This document shows positions 16,081 to 25,275 of a stretch of DNA of 64,000 nt, in pieces. Under the pieces are notes generated by a model. It had not been told where the DNA came from, made no database searches, and was given only the letters and a program-made list of their open reading frames with translations. This DNA is from Actinomadura darangshiensis (GTDB lineage: Bacteria; Actinomycetota; Actinomycetes; Streptosporangiales; Streptosporangiaceae). The position numbers and the translations under genes were made by a program. Within the stretch, counting starts at the first letter, position 1; the number at the start of each line of letters is the position of its first letter. The stretch is from NCBI RefSeq assembly GCF_004349235.1, contig NZ_SMKY01000004.1:24040-88039 (forward strand), given 5' to 3'.

Positions 16081-17273
16081 CGGCCCGCGCCCGGGTCGCG
16101 CGGCAGTCCGAGGCCGCGCTCGCCGATGACGGTGCGCTGGATCTCGCTCGTCCCGCCCGGGATCGTCCACTCCCACGAGCCGATGAAGTCCAGCGCCCAC
16201 GCCCCCGACTCCCATCCGCTGGACCGGGGCTTGCGCAGCTCGGTGTGGGCGGCGGGCCCGGCGATCCCGGCGCCGAAGCCGGTCAGCCGCTGGAGCAGCT
16301 CGCTGTAGAACAGCTTGACGACGGAGGCGTCGGCCGGGCCGGACGTGCCCGCGTCATGGCGTTCCACCAGGTCGCGGCAGAGAGCGCGCAGAGCGGTCAG
16401 CTCGGTCTCGAACGCGGCCAGCCGGTCGGCCACGAGCGAGTCGTCGACGGGGCGCACGCCGTCTGGTCCAGGACGGGTGCACGTCTCCACCAGCCAACGG
16501 AAGCCGGCGTTGCCGAGCCGCTCGGCCAGCTCCAGCATCGTCATGCCGCGTTCCGCTGCCAGGGTCGCCTGCGCCACCCGCCAGCCGTCGTTCTCCCGTC
16601 CGGCGAGGCCGGTGCGGGGAATGACGACGTCGTCCAGGAAGATCTCGCAGAAGTGCGACTCTCCGGTGGCCTGCCGGATGGGGCGGACGTCGATCCCGGG
16701 CGTGGTCATGTCCAGCAGGAAGCAGGAGATGCCGCGCCGCTTCGGCGCCTCGGGACCGGTGCGGGCGAGCAGCAGGCACCAGTCGGCGTGCGCGGCGCCG
16801 CTCGCCCACACCTTCTGCCCGTTGACGACGTAGCCGTCGCCCTGCCGGCGGGCGGTGGCCGAGAGCGCGGCGAGGTCGGATCCGGCGCCGGGCTCGGAGA
16901 AGCCCTGGGCCCAGATCTCGCCGTCCAGGATGGCCGGGAGGTGGCGGCGGCGCTGCTCGTCGGTCCCGGCGGCCAGCAGCGTGGCAGCGGCGTGGTGGAT
17001 CGCGACGAACGCCAGGACGAGCCTCGGCGCGTCGTGGGCGGCGAGCTCCTGGTGGAGCACGATCTGCTCGGCCACCGGCATCCCGCCGCCCCACTCGCGC
17101 GGCCAGTGCGGAACGGCGAACCCGGCACGACGCAGCTCCTGGAACCACGTCTTCTGGAAGCCGGCGAACTCCGCATCCGAGACGCCCGTCTGGGCTCGCC
17201 GCCAGTTCGCGGGAATGTGCGCGCGGCACCATCCGCGCACCTCGGCGCGGAACTCATCGAGATCCCCGGTCAC
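16077..17273 (-). CDS. Acyl-CoA dehydrogenase family protein, long subunit
   Basis: 398 residues from a GTG that overlaps the previous stop as GTGA. The FAD/substrate motifs WAQGFSEPGAGSDLA and NGQKVWASGA are present, and the C-terminus has PGGTSEIQRTVIGERGLGLPR-like sequence in which glycine stands where MCAD-type enzymes have their catalytic glutamate. This resembles the larger half of heteromeric FadE pairs. Likely partner: the short subunit that follows (15010-16080). Inferred role: alpha,beta-dehydrogenation of an acyl-CoA with a bulky group. Confidence 0.9.
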   Translation of the reverse strand: MTGDLDEFRAEVRGWCRAHIPANWRRAQTGVSDAEFAGFQKTWFQELRRAGFAVPHWPREWGGGMPVAEQIVLHQELAAHDAPRLVLAFVAIHHAAATLLAAGTDEQRRRHLPAILDGEIWAQGFSEPGAGSDLAALSATARRQGDGYVVNGQKVWASGAAHADWCLLLARTGPEAPKRRGISCFLLDMTTPGIDVRPIRQATGESHFCEIFLDDVVIPRTGLAGRENDGWRVAQATLAAERGMTMLELAERLGNAGFRWLVETCTRPGPDGVRPVDDSLVADRLAAFETELTALRALCRDLVERHDAGTSGPADASVVKLFYSELLQRLTGFGAGIAGPAAHTELRKPRSSGWESGAWALDFIGSWEWTIPGGTSEIQRTVIGERGLGLPRDPGAGR

Positions 17274-18253
17274 CGCGCCGCCCGCTCGGGTGCTCGGTCG
17301 ACCGGTGCTCGGTCGACCGGTGCTTCGCCGTACGGACCGGTCAGGCCGCGCCGGCCCAGCCGGCGCGTCAGCCGGTCGCGCGTCCCCGACAGGCCCAGCG
17401 GCAGGCGCCGCAGCGGCTGGCTGTAGCGGGACAGCCACGACAGGAACGCCTCGTCGCAGAAGCCGATGGCGCCGTGCAGCTGGTGCGCGACGCGGAAGAC
17501 GACGTCGGCCGCCTCGACGGCCGCCAGCCGGAGCGCGAGCGCGTCGTCCACCGCCTCGTCGCGGCCGTCCTGGACGCTCCAGAGCGCGTACTTCGCGAGC
17601 ACCTCGACCCCGCTGCGCTCGACCTCCGCCTCGGTGAGCTGGAACCGCACGCCCTGGAACCGCGCGAGCGCCTGCCCGAACTGCTCGCGGACGAGGACGT
17701 GCTCGCGGGTCAGGTCGATCGCCCGGTCGAGCATCCCGAGCAGGGTCCAGCACGGCAGGACCAGGCCGAGGGCCAAGTCCGGCGCGCCGTCGCCTCGGAC
17801 CGGCCGCAGGTCCAGTTCCGTGACGAACGCGGACGTGCGGGGCGGTGCCTCCGGCGACCGCACGACGGCACCGCCGCGCAGGCCGTCCAGCGTCACCGCC
17901 GCCCAGCGCAGGTCGAGCCCCGCGACCGCCCCGGCGGGACGGGCGCCGTCGACCACGAGCAGCCCGCCGGCGTCGGGGCCGGCGGGCCGGCACAGCCGCT
18001 CGGCCACCGGGAACGGGACCGCGAAGCGGCCGGCGGCGCGGCACACCGCGGCCGCCGCCTCCAGTTCCCGCGCGTCGCCGCGGGGATCGAGGCCAAGCGC
18101 GCCCATCTCGTCCAGCACCGGCCCGACGAGGGACGCCCGGCGCCCGGGCTCGGCTTCGGCCTGGCGGACCAGGTCGTCCCCGCCGGCCGCCTGGAACGCA
18201 CGCAGCGCCTGCCGCCCGTACTCGGCCGCCTCGTCGCTCAGGTCGATGTTCAT
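17270..18253 (-). CDS. Acyl-CoA dehydrogenase family protein, short subunit
   Basis: 327 residues. The C-terminal half carries HVLVREQFGQALARFQGVRF and QLHGAIGFCDEAFLSWLSR, as in short FadE subunits; the N-terminal half is Ala/Arg-rich and poorly conserved. The tail contains a duplicated VDRAP motif. It is coupled to both neighbours by 4-base overlaps. Probable partner is the first gene of the operon (18250-19395), giving two long/short pairs in tandem. Confidence 0.86.
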   Translation of the reverse strand: MNIDLSDEAAEYGRQALRAFQAAGGDDLVRQAEAEPGRRASLVGPVLDEMGALGLDPRGDARELEAAAAVCRAAGRFAVPFPVAERLCRPAGPDAGGLLVVDGARPAGAVAGLDLRWAAVTLDGLRGGAVVRSPEAPPRTSAFVTELDLRPVRGDGAPDLALGLVLPCWTLLGMLDRAIDLTREHVLVREQFGQALARFQGVRFQLTEAEVERSGVEVLAKYALWSVQDGRDEAVDDALALRLAAVEAADVVFRVAHQLHGAIGFCDEAFLSWLSRYSQPLRRLPLGLSGTRDRLTRRLGRRGLTGPYGEAPVDRAPVDRAPERAAR

Positions 18254-19395
18254 GAGGCCAGGAGCGAGCGGGACAGCAGGATCTGCTGCATCTCGATGCT
18301 CCCAGACGCGACCGTGGAGGCCCGGGAGTAGCGCCAGTGGTCCTCCACCTGGAGGCGGAACCGGCGGGCCCGCGCGCCGTCCGGCGCGGCCGACGCGACG
18401 ATCTCCGTCAGCACGTCGGCGCTGTCCTGGTCGAGCCGGGTCACCGCGATCCGGTACGCGGCCGCGTCCGCGGGCCGCACCGTGCCCGCGTCCTGCTTCG
18501 ACACCACCTGGTAGGCCAGCAGCCGGGCGCGCCGGCAGTGCGTCAGCATCCGCGCCCACCGCCCGCGCAGCTCGTCCGGGAGGTCGTCCCAGCGGTCGCC
18601 GAGGACCTGCGGCGCCTCCTGGAGCAGGCGCTCGCACCGGGCGTAGCGGGCGATGCCGACGCGTTCGAACGACAGCACCTCCTGCACCACGTCCCAGCCC
18701 CCGTCGACGGCGCCGAGGACGTCCGCCTCCGTCACCCGGAGGTCGCTGAAGAACACCTCGTTGAGGTGGTGCGGCCCCATCATGGACGCGATGGGCCTGA
18801 CCTCGACGCCCGGTGCGTCCATCGGCACGAGGAAGATCGTCAGGCCGTGCTGCCTGCGCTCCCCCGTCGACGTGCGGGCGAGCAGGAAGCACCACTGCGC
18901 CATCGTCGCGTAGGACGTCCAGATCTTCTGGCCGGAGACGCGCCAGCCGTCGCCGTCCCGCCGGGCGGCGGTCCGCAGCGCCGCGAGGTCGGAGCCGGCG
19001 TCGGGCTCGCTGAACCCCTGGCACCAGATGACCTCGCCGCCCGCGATCGGCGGCAGGTGCCGGCGCCGCTGCTCCGCCGTGCCGTGCCGCATGATCGTCG
19101 GCCCCACCCAGTTGACGCCCATGTACTGCGCGCCCCTCGGCTCGTGGTGCGCCCACATCTCCTCGCGGACCACGGTCTGCTCCCACACCGAGGCGCCGGA
19201 GCCGCCGTACTCCCCGGGCCAGGCGAGGCACAGCAGCCCGCGCTCGGCGAGCAGGCGGCAGAAGCGCTGCGCCGCCTCCAGGTCGGACGGGTCGTCGGTG
19301 AAGGCCCCGAGGAACCCGGGCGGGACGTGCTCGGCCACCAGCCTGCGCAGGTCGCCGCGCAGGGCGGTGGCGGCCTCGCCCATCGTGAAGTCCAT
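18250..19395 (-). CDS. Acyl-CoA dehydrogenase family protein, long subunit, first gene of ACAD operon
   Basis: 381 residues. Motifs WCQGFSEPDAGSDLA, SGQKIWTSYA and a C-terminal VASGSIEMQQILLSR are present; the usual catalytic Glu position again reads differently (ASGS). The ATG has no ribosome-binding site: a TAGCGT -10 box (19403-19408, minus strand) lies 7 bases before it, so the mRNA may be leaderless. A GntR-type operator (19412-19429) sits between that box and a TTGCAA -35 box. It therefore heads a tightly regulated four-gene unit. Confidence 0.9.
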   Translation of the reverse strand: MDFTMGEAATALRGDLRRLVAEHVPPGFLGAFTDDPSDLEAAQRFCRLLAERGLLCLAWPGEYGGSGASVWEQTVVREEMWAHHEPRGAQYMGVNWVGPTIMRHGTAEQRRRHLPPIAGGEVIWCQGFSEPDAGSDLAALRTAARRDGDGWRVSGQKIWTSYATMAQWCFLLARTSTGERRQHGLTIFLVPMDAPGVEVRPIASMMGPHHLNEVFFSDLRVTEADVLGAVDGGWDVVQEVLSFERVGIARYARCERLLQEAPQVLGDRWDDLPDELRGRWARMLTHCRRARLLAYQVVSKQDAGTVRPADAAAYRIAVTRLDQDSADVLTEIVASAAPDGARARRFRLQVEDHWRYSRASTVASGSIEMQQILLSRSLLAS

Positions 19396-19411
19396 GCCGA
19401 CGACGCTATTT

Positions 19412-19429
19412 CAATCATTGTAAGGATTG
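19412..19429. promoter_or_regulatory. GntR/FadR-type operator, site A
   Basis: CAATCATTGTAAGGATTG, an inverted repeat about a GT/AC centre. It lies between the -35 and -10 boxes of the ACAD operon and just upstream of the GntR gene, so it could repress both. The same element recurs at 22574-22591 and 33749-33766. Confidence 0.65.
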
Positions 19430-19470
19430 CAATACTGCCTTTGGTTATCCGGTCACGCTAGACTCCCCGG

Positions 19471-20277
19471 GTGACGACCGCCCGACGCAGCCGAGTCCAC
19501 CAGCACCGCATCGCCGAGACCGTCGCCGGCGAGCTGCGCGGCCGCATCCTCGCCAGCGGCTACGACTACGCCCTCCCCACCCAGGACCAGCTGGTCAAGG
19601 AGTTCGGCGTCAGCTACCCCTCGGTCCGGGAGGCCCTGCGCATCCTGGAGACCGAGGGCCTGGTGACCGTCCGGCGGGGCAACGTCGGCGGCGCCGAGGT
19701 GCACCGTCCCGACCAGTCGTCGGCCGCCTACCACCTCGGCCTCGCGCTCCAGGGCGACCGGGTGTCGCTGGGCGACCTGGCCGCCGGGCTGCGGATGCTG
19801 GAGCCGCTGTGCGCCGCCGAGTGCGCCCGGCGCGAGGACCGCGCCGAGGCCGTCGTCCCGGTCCTGCGCGCCAACGTCGAGGAGTGCGCCGCGCTGGTGG
19901 ACGACGGCGTCGCGTTCACCCAGACCGCCAGGGAGTTCCACGACCTCCTCGTCGCCTTCACCCCGAACGCGACGGTCCGCAACGTCGTCGGCAGCCTCGT
20001 CGCGCTGTGGTCGGCGCAGGAGGAGACCTGGGCCGAGGCGCTCACCCGGCGCGGCGAGTACCCGACCCGGGACGAGGCGATGACGGCCGTCCGCACGCAC
20101 CGCCGGATCGTCGACGACATCGCGGCCGGGCGCGCCGGGGAGGCGGAGCGGATCGCCTGCGCCCACCTCACCGCGACCCAGTCCCTGCTCCTGGAGCGTT
20201 TTGACGACGGCATCGTCAACGCAGCGTCGCCCGCCGCCCGGCACGCGATCCAGTCCGGTCCGCGCGCGCGGCACTGA
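19471..20277 (+). CDS. GntR-family regulator, FadR subfamily
   Basis: 268 residues. An N-terminal winged helix (about 38-80: PTQDQLVKEFGVSYPSVREA, then an EGLV wing) precedes an FCD-type ligand domain with the metal-binding histidines in REFHDLL, RTHRRIV and CAHLTAT. FCD regulators respond to small acids or acyl-CoA-type molecules. The GTG start is preceded by TAGACT (19459-19464) exactly six bases upstream and has no ribosome-binding site, so it is probably leaderless. Its likely operator lies in the same gap, giving autoregulation and control of the divergent ACAD genes. Confidence 0.93.
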   Translation: MTTARRSRVHQHRIAETVAGELRGRILASGYDYALPTQDQLVKEFGVSYPSVREALRILETEGLVTVRRGNVGGAEVHRPDQSSAAYHLGLALQGDRVSLGDLAAGLRMLEPLCAAECARREDRAEAVVPVLRANVEECAALVDDGVAFTQTAREFHDLLVAFTPNATVRNVVGSLVALWSAQEETWAEALTRRGEYPTRDEAMTAVRTHRRIVDDIAAGRAGEAERIACAHLTATQSLLLERFDDGIVNAASPAARHAIQSGPRARH

Positions 20278-20284
20278 CGGCCCG

Positions 20285-21043
20285 CTACCGGGCGGTCCAG
20301 CCGCCGTCGACGACGATCGTCTGCCCCGTGACGTAGGCCGCGGCGTCTCCGGCGAGCCAGACAATGGCGCCGACGATGTCGTCCGCGCCGCCCTCCTTCG
20401 GCAGCGGCGTGTTGCGGCGCAGGTACTCCGACGGGCGCTCGTTCTCGTAGAGCGGGCCGGTGATCTCGCTGCGGAAGAAGCCCGGCGCCACCGTGTTCAC
20501 CCGGATCGAGTGCCGCGCCCACTGCACCGCGAGTTCGGCGGTGAGGCCCGACAGGCCCGCCTTGCTCGCCGCGTAGGACGCCTGCGGGATCCCCGGGACG
20601 CCGACCCGGCCGCTGATGGACGAGACGTTGACGATCGAGCCCCGGCCTGCCTCGCGCATGTGCGGGAAGACCCCCTGCGCCAGCAGGAAGGGTGCCACCA
20701 GGTTGAGATCCAGGGTCGCGCGGACGGCGTCGAGCGGTTCGAATTCGGCGCGCGCCTCGGTGAACATGGCCCCCGCGCAGTTGACGAGGATCTCCGGCGG
20801 GCCGAGGCGCCCGGCCACCGCGGGCACGACCGACCCGGCCTGCGCGGGGTCGGACAGGTCGCAGGCGACGGCCACGCCGCCGATCTCCGCGGCGAGCGCG
20901 TCCAGCCTGTCCCGGCGGCGGGCCACCGCACCGACCCTGGCGCCGGACGCGGCCAGGGCGCGGGCGGCCGCGGCGCCGAGCCCCGACGAGGCCCCCGTCA
21001 CGATCGCCACCCGGCCGTCCAGGCCGAACATGTCGCGGCTCAT
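20285..21043 (-). CDS. SDR-family oxidoreductase
   Basis: 252 residues. TGASSGLG cofactor motif, NCAG in place of NNAG, active-site Ser in NVSSISG and the YAASK catalytic pair are present; it ends with the FabG-like VTGQTIVVDGG. ATGA overlap with the upstream CoA ligase shows co-translation. Probable role is oxidation or reduction of a hydroxyacyl-CoA or ring hydroxyl; the substrate cannot be told. It converges on the GntR gene with a 7-base gap, where a small GCCCG/CGGGC hairpin could serve as terminator. Confidence 0.9.
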   Translation of the reverse strand: MSRDMFGLDGRVAIVTGASSGLGAAAARALAASGARVGAVARRRDRLDALAAEIGGVAVACDLSDPAQAGSVVPAVAGRLGPPEILVNCAGAMFTEARAEFEPLDAVRATLDLNLVAPFLLAQGVFPHMREAGRGSIVNVSSISGRVGVPGIPQASYAASKAGLSGLTAELAVQWARHSIRVNTVAPGFFRSEITGPLYENERPSEYLRRNTPLPKEGGADDIVGAIVWLAGDAAAYVTGQTIVVDGGWTAR

Positions 21044-22557
21044 CGGCCACCTGGCGTGTGCTTGTGGACGAGGTCGGCAAGCCCGTCGCGCCGCACCTTC
21101 CCCATGGCGTTCACCGGCAGGGCGTCGACCCGGGTCCAGATCTCCGGGATCTTGTAGGGGGCGAGCTCCCGCCGGCACGACTCGGTGAGCGCAGCGACGT
21201 CCAGCCGCGCGCCGGCGCTCTGGACAACCGCGGCCACCCGCTGCCCGAGGCGGTCGTCGGGCACTCCGCACACCGCCGCGTTGACGACGCCGGGATGCGT
21301 AAGGAGCACCCGTTCCACTTCGAGCGGGTAGACGTTCGCGCCGCCCCTGACGATGACCAGCTTCTTGCGGTCGAGCACGGTCAGCCATCCGTCGCCGTCG
21401 ACCGTGCCGACGTCGCCGGTGGGCACGGGGCCCGGCTCGGGCGGACGGACGCGGCCGCGCTCCCAGTATCCGAGCAGCGGCGTCCAAGCGCCCGCCCAAG
21501 GGCCCGACACCGCGCCGCTCAGCCGCAGCTCGCCCAGCTCACCGGCGGGGAGGCGGCGGCCCTCGTCGTCGTAGGCGGCGACGTCGAGGTGGGGCAGCGC
21601 CCGCCCGCTCGCGCGCGGGCGCCACCGCTCCCCCGGCGGGTCGATGGACACGACGGTCGGCGCCTCGGTCAGGCCGTAGGTGGCCCGGGGCGCGAGCCCG
21701 TGCGTCGCGGTGAATGCCTCGCGCAGCGCGTCGGAGGTGTCGCCGCCCCCGCTCCACACTTCCTGGAGCGGGCCGAGGCCGAGTTCCGGGCGCCGGGCGA
21801 GGTCGTAGAGCTGCGCGGGGGCCCCGTTCCACACCGTGACACCGCGCTCGGAGATCCATCCGGCCAGGCCGGCGGCGTCCCGCCGGTCCGTGATGACCGA
21901 GCAGCCGCCGGCCTGCGCGGCGAGCAGGGTCGACAGGACCATGAGGTTGAGGATCGTGAGCGGGAAGCCGTCCCCTTTGCGCAACTCCGGGCCCCAGCCG
22001 CGGGCGGCGGCGAGCACGGCGGCCGGCAGGAGCAGGTTGCGCTGGCTGTGCACGACCGCCTTGGGACGTCCCGACGTCCCGCTGGTGAACGCGATCCCGG
22101 CGGGGGCGTCGATGTCGGGGGCGACCTCCGGGGCCGCCTCGTCCCCCGCCATGAGCCGCGCCCACCGGTCGGGGTCGACGCGGCCGGGCGCGTCGAGCCG
22201 GCAGCGCGGTCCGGCCAGGACGACCGCGGGATCGCAGATGCCGTGCAACTCCTCCTGCTCGGCCGGCGCGAGCGCCTCGCCGATGCCCGTCCACACCGCT
22301 CCGATCCGCTGGGCGCCGTGGAAGGCCGCCACGATGTCCAGGTCGTTGGGCAGGCACGCGGCGACGCGGTCCCCGGGCCGGACTCCGAGCGACCACAGCG
22401 CGCCGGCAGCCCTGCGCGCCCGGTCGTCGAGTTCGGTGTAGGACCAGGTGCCGGAGGGCGCATCGATCGCGGGGGCGTGGGGCCGCGCGGCGAGCGGGGC
22501 GTCCAGCGCCGCGGCGATGGACGGCGGAGGGGCGCTGCCGGCGTCGGGGCTCCTCAT
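21040..22557 (-). CDS. AMP-dependent acyl-CoA ligase
   Basis: 505 residues. Adenylation motifs in order: GIAFTSGTSGRPKAVVHS (P-loop), YGLTEAPTV, GDVGTVDGDGWLTVLDR, and the catalytic lysine in NAMGKVRRDGL near the C-terminus. It activates a carboxylic acid to its CoA thioester via an acyl-AMP. First gene of a two-gene unit with the SDR. The operator at 22574-22591 lies directly upstream, in a 79-base gap shared with a divergent CoA-transferase, so both should belong to the GntR regulon. Confidence 0.92.
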   Translation of the reverse strand: MRSPDAGSAPPPSIAAALDAPLAARPHAPAIDAPSGTWSYTELDDRARRAAGALWSLGVRPGDRVAACLPNDLDIVAAFHGAQRIGAVWTGIGEALAPAEQEELHGICDPAVVLAGPRCRLDAPGRVDPDRWARLMAGDEAAPEVAPDIDAPAGIAFTSGTSGRPKAVVHSQRNLLLPAAVLAAARGWGPELRKGDGFPLTILNLMVLSTLLAAQAGGCSVITDRRDAAGLAGWISERGVTVWNGAPAQLYDLARRPELGLGPLQEVWSGGGDTSDALREAFTATHGLAPRATYGLTEAPTVVSIDPPGERWRPRASGRALPHLDVAAYDDEGRRLPAGELGELRLSGAVSGPWAGAWTPLLGYWERGRVRPPEPGPVPTGDVGTVDGDGWLTVLDRKKLVIVRGGANVYPLEVERVLLTHPGVVNAAVCGVPDDRLGQRVAAVVQSAGARLDVAALTESCRRELAPYKIPEIWTRVDALPVNAMGKVRRDGLADLVHKHTPGGR

Positions 22558-22573
22558 GACGCCCTTGATATCA

Positions 22574-22591
22574 TCATCCTTGTAAGGATTG
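22574..22591. promoter_or_regulatory. GntR/FadR-type operator, site B
   Basis: TCATCCTTGTAAGGATTG, with the perfectly symmetric core ATCCTT-GT-AAGGAT. It lies in the gap between the divergent CoA ligase and CaiB-family genes and is the most symmetric of the three copies. Confidence 0.65.
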
Positions 22592-22636
22592 ACAGCATCA
22601 TCGGGATACAGCACGCGAACCCCCTGGGAGCGGCCG

Positions 22637-23821
22637 ATGCCAGCCGAACGCGGACACCGTCCCGGCCCGCTGTCGGGAGTGCGGGTCGTCGATCTGACGG
22701 CCATGGTGATGGGCGCGCACTGCACCCAGGTCATGGCCGACATGGGCGCGGACGTGATCAAGGTCGAGCCCCCCGCCGGCGACAACACCCGGTACATCTC
22801 GGCCGGGCCCGAACCGGGCATGGCCGGCGTCTTCGCCAACGTCAACCGCGGCAAGCGCAGCGTGGTGCTGGACCTGCGATCGGACGAGGACAGGGACGCC
22901 CTCCGCGGGCTCGTCGAAGGCGGCGACGTCTTCATCCATTCGATGCGCGCGCGGGCGATCGCCGGCCTGGGGTTCGGCTACGCCGACGTGGCCGCGATCA
23001 ACCCGTCGATCGTCTACACCAACTGCTACGGCTACGGCCGCCGCGGACCGGGCGCGGGCCGCACCGCCTACGACGACACGATCCAGGCCGAATGCGGGCT
23101 GCCGTCCGTCCAGGAGCGGCTGACCGGGGAGGCCGGCTACGTCGGGACGATCATGGCCGACAAGGTCGCCGGGATAACGGCGCTGTACGCCACCGTGATG
23201 GCGCTGTTCCACCGCGAGCGGACCGGCGAGGGGCAGGAGGTCGAGGTCGCGATGTTCGAGACCATGGCCGCGTTCATGCTGGTCGAGCACGCCAACGGCG
23301 CCATGTTCACCCCTCCCCTGGGCCCGGCGGTCTATCCGCGCGCGGTGTCCCGGAACCGCAGGCCCTACCGCACCAAGGACGGCCACGTCTCCGCGCTCGT
23401 GTACAACGACAAGCAGTGGTCGGCGTTCGTCGGGGCCGTCAAGCCGGAATGGGCGGGCGAGCGTTTCGCCACCCTCGAACAGCGGGCGCGGCAGATCGAC
23501 ACCGTCTACGCGCTGCTGGGCGAGACCTTCGCGCAGCGCACGACGCGGGAATGGCTCGAACTGCTCTCGTCGCTGGACATCCCCGCCGCACCGGTCCGCA
23601 CGCTGGACGAGCTGTTCGACGACCCGCACCTGAACGCCGTGGGCTTCTTCGAGACCGTCGACGGCCCGAACGGGCCGGTGCGGTTCCCCGGCACGCCGGC
23701 CTGGTTCTCGCGGACGCCGGGCCGCGTCGCCGGCCCCGCGCCGCGGCTCGGCGCCCACACGGCGGAGGTGCTGGACGCGCTGGGACGCGGCGGTCAGGAG
23801 GCGGCCTGGCCGGGTTCGTAG
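22637..23821 (+). CDS. CaiB/BaiF-family CoA-transferase (class III)
   Basis: 394 residues from the ATG at 22637, which has GGGAG six bases upstream; the frame is open to 22589 without a good site. Family features: VRVVDLTAMVMGAHCTQ near the N-terminus, ADVIKVEPPAGD, and the catalytic aspartate in MADKVAG (Asp175). These enzymes swap CoA between carboxylates and spare ATP in catabolic pathways. Divergent from the acyl-CoA ligase and overlapping the convergent aldehyde dehydrogenase by 28 bases at the 3' end. Confidence 0.92.
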   Translation: MPAERGHRPGPLSGVRVVDLTAMVMGAHCTQVMADMGADVIKVEPPAGDNTRYISAGPEPGMAGVFANVNRGKRSVVLDLRSDEDRDALRGLVEGGDVFIHSMRARAIAGLGFGYADVAAINPSIVYTNCYGYGRRGPGAGRTAYDDTIQAECGLPSVQERLTGEAGYVGTIMADKVAGITALYATVMALFHRERTGEGQEVEVAMFETMAAFMLVEHANGAMFTPPLGPAVYPRAVSRNRRPYRTKDGHVSALVYNDKQWSAFVGAVKPEWAGERFATLEQRARQIDTVYALLGETFAQRTTREWLELLSSLDIPAAPVRTLDELFDDPHLNAVGFFETVDGPNGPVRFPGTPAWFSRTPGRVAGPAPRLGAHTAEVLDALGRGGQEAAWPGS

Positions 23822-25275
23822 CCGAGCACGCCCTTGGTCTCCAGGTAGTCGTGGAAGCCCGCCTCGCCCCATTCGCGGCCGTTGCCGCTCTTCTTGTAGC
23901 CGCCGAACGGGCAGCCGAAGTCGAAACCGTCGTTGATGGAGACCCAGCCCGCCCGGATGCGGCGGGCCACGGCGCGGGCCGCGTCGAGGTCGGCGCCGGC
24001 CACGTTGCCGGCCAGCCCGTACTCGGTGTCGTTGGCGATCTCGACGGCGTGGTCGACGTCGTCGTAGCCGAGGATCGCCAGGACCGGGCCGAAGATCTCG
24101 TCGCGGGCGATGGCCATGTCGCTGGTGACATCGGCGAACACGGTCGGCTTGACGTAGTAGCCGGTCTGCAGGCCGTCCGGGCGGCCGGTGCCTCCGGCCA
24201 CCAGGGTGGCGCCCTCGTCGATGCCCTTCCGGATGAGCGCCTGGACCTTCTCGAACTGGGCCCGCGAGGCCACCGGGCCCATCACGACGTCGTCGCCGGG
24301 GTCGCCCACGGTGACGCCGGCGGCGGCCTCGCGGGCGACGGCGGCGGCCTCGTCCATGCGCGACCTCGGGACCAGCATCCGCGAGAGCGCGCTGCAGGTC
24401 TGCCCGGAGTTGCCCATCATGACCGTGACACCGCCGGCGACGTTCCCGGCGAAGGCCGCGTCGTCCAGGACGATGTTCGGGCTCTTGCCGCCCAGCTCCT
24501 GGGTGACCCGCTTGACCCCGGGCGCGGCGTTCCTCGCGACCTCGACGCCGGCGCGCACGGACCCGGTGAAGGAGACCATGTCGACGCCGGGGTGGGACGA
24601 GAGCGCCGCGCCGGCGCCGGGCCCGTCGCCCTGGACGAGGTTGAACACCCCGGCGGGGACGCCCGCGGCGTCCAGGATCTCGGCGAAGATCCGCCCGGCG
24701 GACGGGGCGATCTCCGACGGCTTGAGGACCATCGCGCAGCCGGTCGCCAGCGCCGGGAACACCTTCACCGCGATCTGGTTGAGCGGCCAGTTCCAGGGGG
24801 TGATCAGCGCGCAGACGCCGATCGGCTCCCGGACGACCAGGGTGGCGCCGCGCCGCTCCTCGAAGGCGAAGTCCTCCAGGATCTCGATCGCCTTGGCCAG
24901 ATGGCCGGCGCCGAGCCCGACCTGGAATCCGCCGGCGAGCGACGCGGGCGCGCCCATCTCCTCGGTCAGGGCCGCGGCGAGGTCGCCGGACCGCTTCTGG
25001 TACGCCTCCTGGATGTTCCGCAGCACCTCCGCCCGGTCGGCGGCGCTCGTCCCGGACCAGGCGCCGAACGCGGCGCGCGCGGCGGCGACCGCCCGGTCCA
25101 CGTCGGCGGCGGAGCCGGCCGCCACCCTGCCGCAGACCTGCTCGGTCGCGGGGTTCACGACGTCGAGGACCCGCGACGGCTCCGGGCCGGCCGGGTCGGC
25201 CGGGTCGGCCGGGTCGGCCGGGTCGGTCCATTGCCCGCCGATGTAGAACTTCAGGCATTCCCGCATGGCCGTCAC
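23794..25275 (-). CDS. NAD(P)-dependent aldehyde dehydrogenase
   Basis: 493 residues from the GTG at 25275, chosen because it overlaps the upstream stop (GTGA) and has GGAAGG before it; an ATG three codons later lacks a site. The catalytic motifs LGGKSPN (general-base Glu just before) and NSGQTCSALSR (nucleophilic Cys) are intact, as is FTGSVRAG. The N-terminus carries a Asp-Pro-Ala repeat. Last gene of the seven-gene operon. Inferred role: oxidation of the aldehyde released by the neighbouring thiamine enzyme or lyase step. Confidence 0.93.
   Translation of the reverse strand: MTAMRECLKFYIGGQWTDPADPADPADPAGPEPSRVLDVVNPATEQVCGRVAAGSAADVDRAVAAARAAFGAWSGTSAADRAEVLRNIQEAYQKRSGDLAAALTEEMGAPASLAGGFQVGLGAGHLAKAIEILEDFAFEERRGATLVVREPIGVCALITPWNWPLNQIAVKVFPALATGCAMVLKPSEIAPSAGRIFAEILDAAGVPAGVFNLVQGDGPGAGAALSSHPGVDMVSFTGSVRAGVEVARNAAPGVKRVTQELGGKSPNIVLDDAAFAGNVAGGVTVMMGNSGQTCSALSRMLVPRSRMDEAAAVAREAAAGVTVGDPGDDVVMGPVASRAQFEKVQALIRKGIDEGATLVAGGTGRPDGLQTGYYVKPTVFADVTSDMAIARDEIFGPVLAILGYDDVDHAVEIANDTEYGLAGNVAGADLDAARAVARRIRAGWVSINDGFDFGCPFGGYKKSGNGREWGEAGFHDYLETKGVLGYEPGQAAS
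25189..25224. repeat. Four tandem 9-bp repeats (GGCCGGGTC) inside the aldehyde dehydrogenase gene
   Basis: Four perfect copies encode Asp-Pro-Ala four times near residue 20 of the aldehyde dehydrogenase, before the conserved fold begins. The unit is a multiple of three, so slippage would change only linker length. Confidence 0.9.
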
